Assembly: GCA_013141055.1 (NCBI GenBank)
Contig: JABFRS010000002.1
Coordinates: 558,001 to 622,000, forward strand
Direction of reading: 5' to 3'
DNA: 64,000 nt
Origin: Cyclobacteriaceae bacterium
GTDB lineage: Bacteria; Bacteroidota; Bacteroidia; Cytophagales; Cyclobacteriaceae
This document shows positions 35,747-43,088 of the stretch, one piece after another. The position numbers and the translations under genes were made by a program. The first letter of the stretch is position 1. Every line of letters starts with the position of its first letter. Below the pieces are notes generated by a model. It worked only from the letters and a program-made list of their open reading frames with translations, had not been told where the DNA came from and did no database searches.

Positions 35747-36582
35747 TCAAGTACTGTATTTTTCTTTTGATGCTGCTCTTCATTGATCCTCCCGGCAAGA
35801 TCACTAAGGTCAACAGTGCAAAGGCAGAAGCGAAGAAGGCTTATCTCGCGGGCGACTACAAAGCGGCAGTTGCTCAATATAAATTACTCGATTCACTGGG
35901 CGTGAAAGAAGATGAGGTCAGCATGAACCTGGCTCACTCCTATTTCCAGCTCAAGGATACAACGAACGCACAGAATAGTTATCAGTCCCTTACCACCAGT
36001 GCCAATCCCAAATTCCGTTCCGTTGCCAATCAACAGCTCGGCGTGTTAAACAACCGCAATGGAAAGTTTGAAGAGGCATTGAATTATTTCAAGAGTGCAT
36101 TGAAGGCAGATCCTGCCAACGAGGAAGCACGGTACAATTATGAGATGCTGAAGAAGAAGCTGGAAGAAAAAAAGAAAGAGGAAGAGAAGCAGAAACAGCA
36201 GGACAAGGATCAGAAGAAAGACGACGAGAAAAAAGACGATAAGGACAACAAGGATAATAAAGATCAGAAGAAGCACGATCAGCAAAAGAAAGACGACCAG
36301 AAGAAGAAGGACCAGGAGAAAAAAGATCAGGACAAGAAGGACCAGGAAGAAAAGGAACAGAAGGAGAAAGAGCAGAAAGAAAAAGAGGAGAAGGAAAATA
36401 AAGATCCCAAGGACGAAAAAGAAAAGCCTCCTTCCACTTCCAAGAAGCTGAAAGACATGAAGATCAGCGAAGAGAAAGCAAAGATGGTGCTTGAAGCCAT
36501 GAAGAATCAGGAAGTGCAGTATCTTCAGCAGAATAAACGCAAGGCAACCAAGCCAAAGAGCAAGGGCAAGCCCGATTGGTAA
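35743..36582 (+). CDS. batC: TPR protein with long charged tail (BatC-like)
   Basis: 279 residues. A short signal peptide (IFLLMLLFIDPPGK) is followed by two or three tetratricopeptide repeats (about 30-125; AKKAYLAGDYKAAVAQYK, KFEEALNYFKSALKADPAN). Residues ~130-225 are nearly all Lys, Asp, Glu and Gln, and the end has a basic patch. It overlaps batB by 4 bases. The charged tract produces an open frame on the opposite strand that should not be taken as a gene. Confidence 0.82.
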   Translation: MIKYCIFLLMLLFIDPPGKITKVNSAKAEAKKAYLAGDYKAAVAQYKLLDSLGVKEDEVSMNLAHSYFQLKDTTNAQNSYQSLTTSANPKFRSVANQQLGVLNNRNGKFEEALNYFKSALKADPANEEARYNYEMLKKKLEEKKKEEEKQKQQDKDQKKDDEKKDDKDNKDNKDQKKHDQQKKDDQKKKDQEKKDQDKKDQEEKEQKEKEQKEKEEKENKDPKDEKEKPPSTSKKLKDMKISEEKAKMVLEAMKNQEVQYLQQNKRKATKPKSKGKPDW

Positions 36583-36612
36583 TTTAACACAGAGGTTTAA
36601 AGACATTATCAT

Positions 36613-37794
36613 ATGAAAGAAGTCTACATCGTTTCTTCCGTTCGAACTCCTATCGGAAGCTTTGGAGGTTCACTGGCCGGTCACACTGCTGTAAAGCTGG
36701 GATCCGTTGCCGTGAAGGGAGCGATTCAAAAGATCAACCTTGATCCCAAGCTGATCCAGGAAGTCTTCTTCGGAAATGTCATCTCCTCAGGACTCGGACA
36801 AGCTCCTGCCACTCAGGTAGCAGTAGGTGCTGGACTTGGTTATGAAATCCCATGCACACTTATTAATAAAGTATGTGCATCCGGAATGAAAGCAATTATG
36901 GTGGGTGCTCAATCCATCATGCTGGGACAAAATGATATTGTTGTAGCGGCAGGTGCGGAAAGCATGTCCAACATTCCTTACTATCTCATGAAAGCCCGTA
37001 CAGGATACAAGTTTGGTAACGGCGAACTTCTCGACGGACTTACTTATGATGGCCTGACCGATGTTTACAATCATTGCGCGATGGGTGTCTGCGCCGACAA
37101 CACAGCAAAAGAAATGAAGATCAGTCGCCAGGATCAGGACACTTATGCCATCAACTCCTACAAGCGATCAGCAGCAGCATGGGCCGCAGGAAAATTTAAG
37201 GATGAGATCATCCCGGTAGAGATGGTGGGCAAGAAAGGCGACGTCACACTCTTTGCTGAAGATGAAGAATACAAGAATGTGAACTTCGATAAGATCCCGG
37301 GATTGAAACCGGTCTTTACAAAAGAAGGAACGGTAACCGCAGCTAATGCATCCACATTGAATGATGGAGCCGCTGCCGTGATCCTCATGAGCAAAGAGAA
37401 AGCAATAGAATTAGGCATCAAGCCAATTGCAAAGATCCTTGGCTTCGCAGATGCAGCACAGGATCCGATGTGGTTTACAACAACACCATCCCTTGCCATT
37501 CCGAAAGCACTGAAAGCTGCAGGTGTCGACAAGAAAGATGTTGGATATTATGAGATCAATGAAGCATTCTCGGCAGTGGCCATTGCCAACAACATGCTTC
37601 TCGGACTTGATCCTGAAAAAGTAAACATCAATGGCGGAGCCGTTTCATTGGGACATCCCCTGGGAGCATCCGGTGCACGCATCACCCTTTCACTTGCCAA
37701 CATCCTGAAGCAAAACAATGCAAAGATCGGGGTTGCCGGGATCTGTAACGGAGGTGGCGGGGCGTCGGCAATTGTTATTGAAAATCTCGGTTAA
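36613..37794 (+). CDS. Acetyl-CoA C-acyltransferase (thiolase)
   Basis: 393 residues. The acyl-accepting Cys88 is in INKVCASGMKA, the His of SLGHPLGASGAR and the second Cys of GICNGGGGA complete the active site. It forms or cleaves the C-C bond of acetoacetyl- or 3-ketoacyl-CoA in fatty-acid or ketone-body metabolism. The length is that of the biosynthetic/AtoB type. No other beta-oxidation gene is next to it. Confidence 0.93.
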   Translation: MKEVYIVSSVRTPIGSFGGSLAGHTAVKLGSVAVKGAIQKINLDPKLIQEVFFGNVISSGLGQAPATQVAVGAGLGYEIPCTLINKVCASGMKAIMVGAQSIMLGQNDIVVAAGAESMSNIPYYLMKARTGYKFGNGELLDGLTYDGLTDVYNHCAMGVCADNTAKEMKISRQDQDTYAINSYKRSAAAWAAGKFKDEIIPVEMVGKKGDVTLFAEDEEYKNVNFDKIPGLKPVFTKEGTVTAANASTLNDGAAAVILMSKEKAIELGIKPIAKILGFADAAQDPMWFTTTPSLAIPKALKAAGVDKKDVGYYEINEAFSAVAIANNMLLGLDPEKVNINGGAVSLGHPLGASGARITLSLANILKQNNAKIGVAGICNGGGGASAIVIENLG

Positions 37795-37904
37795 TCCAAT
37801 GATGTGCTGATAAGAATGACGCCGTCAGAATTATTAGCAGATCATTTTGAAATAACGAAGGAACCGGAGCGTTCGAAACACACCTAACCTTCAGATACTA
37901 CAGC

Positions 37905-39218
37905 ATGCTTCGTATACTGTTTCTCATTTTACTGTCGTCTTCTACACTGTTTGCCCAAAAGCAGATCAAGGTCTACTATGATGGAGCCAAGCGGCATGTC
38001 ATGGAAGATTATTTTGTCAGCGCTGAGAACGACCAGCTACTCGACGGACCTTACAAAAGATTTTATCCCAACGGGAAACTTGAGATGGAAGGCGCCTACA
38101 AAAACGGTTACCGCTCCGGAGCATTCATGGAATATTTTATCAATGGAAAGCTTCAGAGAAAGATATCCTACCTCGACGGCATGCGTCATGGTCCCGTGGA
38201 AGTGTATGATGAGACCGGTGCACAGATACAGAAAGCTTCCTATCGCAACAATCAACTGGTAGACAGCATTAAATCGTATTACGAGTCAGGTGTTACCAAA
38301 CATGAGACGATGTTCGTGAAGGGTAAGCCCGATGGTCTGATGGTTGAGTACTATTCTTCCGGAAAGGTCAAGAAAGAGATCACGTATAAGAATCGTAAGC
38401 CCAACGGTCCGACAAGAAGCTTCTATGAAACAGGCGTCCTTGCGGAAGAAGCGAATTTCAAAGACGGTATCATCAATGGCTTTTACAAGACCTATTACCG
38501 GAACAGTCAGCTGGAAACAGTTTCTACCATGAAGGATGGAGAGAAGACCGGCAACTTTAAAAACTATGATGAGCAGGGTCACCTGATGCTGGAAGGATTC
38601 TTCACCAACGGCAGACTGACCGATGTCAACACTGCTTACTATGCGGATGGAACGGTCCGTCATAAATTCCAGTATAAAGATGGAGCGAAGACCGGAAGTA
38701 ATTATGAATATCATCCCAACGGAAAGACAAAGATCAAAGAGACGGTGTCGCTCAGCGGGATCGATGTAATGGAAGAAGGATATAATGATCAGGGTAAGGC
38801 CACCTATGAAAAGAATTTCCGGAAGTCAAAACCTTTTGGTGTGTGGAAATTTTATGGAGAAGATGGAAAGACACTTACGTTGAAAGAGACCTATCTGAAT
38901 GGTCAGCTGCATGGCTTGCGCACAACCTACTATCCCAACGGAGAGCAAAAGGCAGAAGAGACCTGGCAGTTCAATCTGATCACAGGCACGGTAAAGAATT
39001 ATTACGAAAGCGGAAAAGTTGAATCCGTTTGGGAATATCGCTCCAGCAGGCCGCATGGATTATTTACATCCTACCATGAGAACGGAAAGATGAAAGAGCA
39101 GGGAGAATATGTCGCTGGCAAGAAGCACAAGGAATGGAAAGAGTTTGATGCATCCGGCGCGCTCCAGAGAACGTTGGTCTTCAAGGCCGGGATCCTGGCA
39201 GAAGAAAAGAAGAACTGA
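37905..39218 (+). CDS. Exported YwqK/MORN-repeat protein
   Basis: 437 residues. Signal peptide ILFLILLSSSTLFAQ, then about 16-18 tandem repeats of roughly 22 residues of the type YYxNGKxxxExxYKNGxxxG (for example FYPNGKLEMEGAYKNGYRSG). This is the toxin-antitoxin YwqK or MORN-variant repeat family, common as exported proteins in Bacteroidota. Its role is unknown; a beta-solenoid surface scaffold is plausible. The repeat periodicity is the main evidence. Confidence 0.85.
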   Translation: MLRILFLILLSSSTLFAQKQIKVYYDGAKRHVMEDYFVSAENDQLLDGPYKRFYPNGKLEMEGAYKNGYRSGAFMEYFINGKLQRKISYLDGMRHGPVEVYDETGAQIQKASYRNNQLVDSIKSYYESGVTKHETMFVKGKPDGLMVEYYSSGKVKKEITYKNRKPNGPTRSFYETGVLAEEANFKDGIINGFYKTYYRNSQLETVSTMKDGEKTGNFKNYDEQGHLMLEGFFTNGRLTDVNTAYYADGTVRHKFQYKDGAKTGSNYEYHPNGKTKIKETVSLSGIDVMEEGYNDQGKATYEKNFRKSKPFGVWKFYGEDGKTLTLKETYLNGQLHGLRTTYYPNGEQKAEETWQFNLITGTVKNYYESGKVESVWEYRSSRPHGLFTSYHENGKMKEQGEYVAGKKHKEWKEFDASGALQRTLVFKAGILAEEKKN

Positions 39219-39281
39219 TCCGACCGACATTTTTCACAAAAGTCTAGGCTAACCAAGTAGTTTACTTTTACTTTGAGGCCG

Positions 39282-40217
39282 ATGACCGCCATAAAAGAAA
39301 CCAACTTCACACTCAAAGGACAAACAGGATTTTATCGTGGCAAAGTCCGTGATGTGTACTACTTCGGCGACCGCATGGCCATGGTTGCCACCGACAGGAT
39401 CTCTGCTTTTGATGTGGTATTACCCAAAGCGATTCCTGATAAAGGAAGAGTGTTAAACCAGATTGCGGCCATTAACCTGAAAGCAACAAAGGATATCGTT
39501 CCCAACTGGGTGGAGGCTTCTCCTGATCCCAATGTTACCATCGGATTCAAATGCGAAACCTATCCTGTGGAAATGGTGGTGAGAGGATATCTCGCAGGTC
39601 ATGCTGCCCGTGAGTATAAGGCAGGAAAAAGATTATTGTGCGGAGTGCCGTTACCGGAAGGTCTTAAAGAAAACGATCCGCTTCCCCATCCCATCATCAC
39701 ACCAACTACCAAAGCACATGTGGGGCATGATGAAGACATTTCAAGAGAAGAAATACTTAAAAGAAATCTGGTATCAGAGAGTGAATACAAGACGCTGGAA
39801 AAGTATGCATTGGCATTGTTTGCCAAGGGCACTGAACTGGCAGCACAACGCGGGCTTATTCTGGTGGATACCAAGTATGAGTTCGGCCGGCACGCTGGCA
39901 AGATCTATCTGATTGATGAAGTTCATACACCTGATTCATCCCGGTATTTCTATAAAGAAGGGTATGAGAAACGTCAGGCTGCGGGTGAAACTCAGAAACA
40001 GCTTTCAAAGGAATTTGTAAGACAGTGGTTGATTGAAAACGGCTTTCAGGGGAAGGATGGTCAGAAAGTACCGGAGATGACAGACGCCATTGTGCTCTCC
40101 ATTGCTGACCGATACCGCGAATTATACGAGCAAATGACGGGAGAAAAATTAACTACGCTTAATTCAGGTTCTATTTTGGAACGAATTGAAGGGAGCATCG
40201 TTAATTACCTAAATTGA
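39282..40217 (+). CDS. purC: Phosphoribosylaminoimidazole-succinocarboxamide synthase (SAICAR synthase)
   Basis: About 311 residues, the long PurC type, against ~240 for the E. coli form. The N-terminal P-loop-like [16 protein letters not shown] and substrate motif [13 protein letters not shown] are present, and [21 protein letters not shown] follow. It joins CAIR and aspartate in purine synthesis. ATG 39282 is chosen over the in-frame TTG at 39273, which lies inside a TACTTTG promoter-like box. Confidence 0.95.
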   Translation: MTAIKETNFTLKGQTGFYRGKVRDVYYFGDRMAMVATDRISAFDVVLPKAIPDKGRVLNQIAAINLKATKDIVPNWVEASPDPNVTIGFKCETYPVEMVVRGYLAGHAAREYKAGKRLLCGVPLPEGLKENDPLPHPIITPTTKAHVGHDEDISREEILKRNLVSESEYKTLEKYALALFAKGTELAAQRGLILVDTKYEFGRHAGKIYLIDEVHTPDSSRYFYKEGYEKRQAAGETQKQLSKEFVRQWLIENGFQGKDGQKVPEMTDAIVLSIADRYRELYEQMTGEKLTTLNSGSILERIEGSIVNYLN

Positions 40218-40219
40218 AT

Positions 40220-40227
40220 TACTTTTG
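40220..40227 (+). promoter_or_regulatory. Putative -7 element TACTTTTG
   Basis: It matches TAnnTTTG and begins three bases after the purC stop, 31 bases before the STAS gene ATG. It would allow the STAS gene to be transcribed independently of purC. Confidence 0.45.
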
Positions 40228-40257
40228 AGGCCTGAAACTACCTGGAAATAAAGAAGG

Positions 40258-40632
40258 ATGAAATACACGATCGATAAGCAAGAAAAATACAGCTTACTAG
40301 CACTGCACGAAGAGAAATTGGATTCCAGCGTGGCACCGTCACTGAAGTCTGAATTGATCACCCTTCATGCGGAAGGCATCAGAAATATCATCCTCGATCT
40401 ATCAGAAATAAAATATACCGATAGCTCCGGCCTCAGCGCCTTGCTGGTTGGAAATCGTATCCTTCAGGAAGATGGTGGCGTATTTATTCTCGCCCGCCTC
40501 TCCGAACATACTCTCAAGCTTATCAAGATCTCACAACTGGACAGTGTTTTGAATATTGTTCCTACCATTGAAGAAGCAGTGGATGCAGTTTTTATGCATG
40601 AGATTGAAAAAGACATGAAGGACGGAGAGTAA
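40258..40632 (+). CDS. STAS-domain protein (anti-sigma factor antagonist-like)
   Basis: 124 residues, a single STAS domain. The phosphorylatable serine lies in IKYTDSSGLSALLVGNR as in SpoIIAA/RsbV. Such proteins release a sigma factor or other partner from an anti-sigma kinase. No kinase or sigma factor is adjacent, so its partner must be encoded elsewhere. AAGAAGG just before the ATG is one of the few Shine-Dalgarno-like sites seen in this window. Confidence 0.88.
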   Translation: MKYTIDKQEKYSLLALHEEKLDSSVAPSLKSELITLHAEGIRNIILDLSEIKYTDSSGLSALLVGNRILQEDGGVFILARLSEHTLKLIKISQLDSVLNIVPTIEEAVDAVFMHEIEKDMKDGE

Positions 40633-40647
40633 GCTAAGTGCTTAAGC

Positions 40648-41565
40648 GTGTCTCTTAAACTGACCATTCTCGGTTCCAGCGGCGCACTACCAGCATACGG
40701 CAGGTTTACTACCTCTCAATATCTTATCGTTCAGAATCGTCACTTTCTTATCGACTGTGGTGAAGGTGCACAATCGCAGCTGATGCGATACTCGCTTGGC
40801 ATTCATAAGATCAATCACATCTTTATCAGTCATCTTCATGGAGACCATTATCTCGGACTCACCGGATTACTATTCTCCATGCATCTTCAAAGGCGTGAAA
40901 GCGATCTGCATCTTTATGCATTCAGAGGTCTTGACGAAATACTAAGGGCACAGTTCAAACATTCATCTTCCTCATTACATTATAAGATCATCTTTCATCC
41001 GCTCAACGAAGGCATTGCTGAGATACTTTACGAAGATGACACCGTGACAATAGAATCAATACCACTGGATCACAGGATAAAGACTTCCGGATTTCTGTTT
41101 CGTGAGAAAACGAAGAGCCTGCGTCTCGATAAGACGAAACTCAATGAAGGCATCTTACTTCAACACATCGTTAAATTAAAAGAAGGACACGATGTGCTGG
41201 ATGATAATGGTAACGTGTTGCTGCGCGCAAGCGATTTCACCTTGCCGGCAAAGACCTCCTACTCGTACGCCTATTGTTCAGACACACAACCATCAGAACG
41301 GATAACAGCACAGATCAAAGACGTTGATATCCTTTATCATGAGGCTACCTTTCTGGAAGAAGAAAAACAAAAGGCAAGAGAGACCTTTCACAGCACGGCG
41401 GCGGAAGCAGCAACGGTTGCGCTTCAGGCAGGAGCAAAAAAGCTGATCATCGGACATTTCTCCGCCCGCTACAAAGACCTGGACCTGGTGCTGCAAGAGG
41501 CCATGCAAATATTTCCCAACACTTCTCTGGGTATCGAAGGAGAAACTTTTGAACTTACAGATTGA
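40648..41565 (+). CDS. rnz: Ribonuclease Z
   Basis: 305 residues with a GTG start 15 bases after the STAS gene. The metallo-beta-lactamase zinc motif is FISHLHGDHYLGL; LGSSGALPAYGRFTTSQ at the start, SYAYCSDTQPSE, FLEEEKQKARETFHSTAAEAA and IIGHFSARYKD carry the other ligands and the RNase Z exosite-type pattern. It removes 3' trailers of tRNA precursors; none of the three tRNAs in this window encodes CCA, which fits a need for it. Confidence 0.93.
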   Translation: MSLKLTILGSSGALPAYGRFTTSQYLIVQNRHFLIDCGEGAQSQLMRYSLGIHKINHIFISHLHGDHYLGLTGLLFSMHLQRRESDLHLYAFRGLDEILRAQFKHSSSSLHYKIIFHPLNEGIAEILYEDDTVTIESIPLDHRIKTSGFLFREKTKSLRLDKTKLNEGILLQHIVKLKEGHDVLDDNGNVLLRASDFTLPAKTSYSYAYCSDTQPSERITAQIKDVDILYHEATFLEEEKQKARETFHSTAAEAATVALQAGAKKLIIGHFSARYKDLDLVLQEAMQIFPNTSLGIEGETFELTD

Positions 41566-42350
41566 TGGAACAGGAACTTGATCAGAAGAAGAACAGACTG
41601 CTGATCGTATTGAGCGGGATCTTCCTGACCAATGCGCTCATCGCTGAAATGATCGGCGTAAAGATCTTCTCAGGAGAGAATACCCTCGGCCTCGCTCCTG
41701 CCAATCTTGATATCCTTGGATTTACCATGGACTTCAATCTTACTGCGGGTGCTGTCATCTGGCCAGTAGTGTTCATCACTTCCGATCTCATCAATGAGTA
41801 CTTCGGTCAGCCAGGTGTAAAGCGACTCAGCTATCTTACCGCAGGACTCATCGCCTACTCTTTTATCGTCATCTTCCTCACGATGAAGTTGCCTCCCGCA
41901 GGATGGTGGCTCGATGCCAACAATGTTGACTCAGCAGGAAACTATTTCAACATGGACTTTGCGTTCAACAAGATCTTCGGTCAGGGACAACGGATCATCA
42001 TTGGTTCATTGTCGGCATTCCTGATCGGGCAGCTTGCCGATGTTTACATCTTTCACAAGCTGCGACTGATGACAGGATCTAAAAAGTTATGGCTGAGAGC
42101 AACCGGTTCTACATTGGTGTCACAGCTGATCGACAGCTTCGTAGTATTGTTCATTGCATTCTACGGAGTATTTACAACCAAGCAGATCATTGCCATCGGT
42201 ATCACCAACTACATCTACAAATTTGTAGTAGCCATCTTACTGACGCCGGCAGTTTATGCGGGGCATTCGATCATCGACAAGTATCTTGGGAAAGAGCAGG
42301 CACACCGCCTTTCAGAAGAGGCGTCTCATCAAAGCAAAAAGTTTCTATAG
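41565..42350 (+). CDS. yhhQ: Queuosine precursor transporter (YhhQ/DUF165 family)
   Basis: 261 residues with about six membrane helices (for example YLTAGLIAYSFIVIFLTM, IIGSLSAFLIGQLADVYIFHKL, LIDSFVVLFIAFYGVF). WPVVFITSDLINEYFG is the family signature. It imports queuine or preQ bases for tRNA modification. The ATG overlaps the rnz stop (TGATG). Pairing with a tRNA-processing gene fits the function. Confidence 0.88.
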   Translation: MEQELDQKKNRLLIVLSGIFLTNALIAEMIGVKIFSGENTLGLAPANLDILGFTMDFNLTAGAVIWPVVFITSDLINEYFGQPGVKRLSYLTAGLIAYSFIVIFLTMKLPPAGWWLDANNVDSAGNYFNMDFAFNKIFGQGQRIIIGSLSAFLIGQLADVYIFHKLRLMTGSKKLWLRATGSTLVSQLIDSFVVLFIAFYGVFTTKQIIAIGITNYIYKFVVAILLTPAVYAGHSIIDKYLGKEQAHRLSEEASHQSKKFL

Positions 42351-43088
42351 ACTTCGGCGTAGATTGTCGAGAACAATCGCCGTTGCTGTTGAAGCATTCA
42401 AAGACTCTGCTTCTCCGAACCTTGGGATGGTAATCCGATTCGTCACAAATTTCTGAACGGGTTCTGATATTCCTTTGGACTCATTGCCAATCACGATCAA
42501 TCCACCTTTGCCAAATTTCATGGTGTGGATATTCTCTCCTTTCAGGAAAGTACCATAGACTGGCATCGATACGCCTGACAGAAATTCAGGCAAGGCGGTG
42601 TAGAATACATTCGTTCTCAGGAAAGAACCCATGGTGGCGCTGATGACTTTCGGATTATAGAAATCGGTCGTCTCCGGTGAAGCAATGATCGCCCTGATAC
42701 CATACCATTCTGCTGTGCGGATGATGGTTCCAAGGTTTCCGGGATCGCGGATGTCGTCGAGGACGAGCACAAAATCGGTGGACTTGATCGAAGGTTTTAC
42801 CTGGGCCTTCATCCTGACGACAGCCAGAGCAGAATTATTTGTCTCAACAGAGCCGACGGTAGTAAGTTCTGTTTCTGACACCCGGATGATCTCTTTGACT
42901 TTACCTAATATTGTGTCGTCAACAGAACTCAGAAACTCCTGTGTGCCCAGAAGCGTCAATATCTCGAAGTCGGAAGTCAGTGTTTCATTCACCGTCTTAG
43001 CACCCTGAATGAGAAAGCATTGCTCCGCTTGGCGGTATTTCTTTACTTGCAGGGACTTAATGAAGCTGATCTTGGATTTCGAAAGCAT
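42345..43088 (-). CDS. TrmH/SpoU-family RNA 2'-O-methyltransferase
   Basis: 247 residues from the ATG at 43088; the frame extends to 43169 but overlaps the opposite gene. An N-terminal substrate-binding part (FLIQGAKTVNETL) leads into a SPOUT domain with motif 1 LDDIRDPGNLGTIIRTAEW, motif 2 IVIGNESKGISEP and motif 3 IPRFGEAESLNASTATAIV. It methylates a ribose in rRNA or tRNA. It converges on yhhQ with a 6-base overlap, and its start is within about 30 bases of the divergent TamL gene. Confidence 0.92.
   Translation of the reverse strand: MLSKSKISFIKSLQVKKYRQAEQCFLIQGAKTVNETLTSDFEILTLLGTQEFLSSVDDTILGKVKEIIRVSETELTTVGSVETNNSALAVVRMKAQVKPSIKSTDFVLVLDDIRDPGNLGTIIRTAEWYGIRAIIASPETTDFYNPKVISATMGSFLRTNVFYTALPEFLSGVSMPVYGTFLKGENIHTMKFGKGGLIVIGNESKGISEPVQKFVTNRITIPRFGEAESLNASTATAIVLDNLRRSL

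Noticed and set aside
36046-36612. 188-residue Leu/Ile-rich ORF on the minus strand
   Set aside because: It is the mirror image of the Lys/Asp/Glu-rich tail of BatC; its apparent hydrophobicity comes from reading GAA/AAG codons backwards.
37816-37887. 23-codon ORF (MTPSELLADHFEITKEPERS and three more residues)
   Set aside because: It faintly recalls the N-terminus of some transposases, but it is too short to assign and nothing else of an insertion sequence is present.
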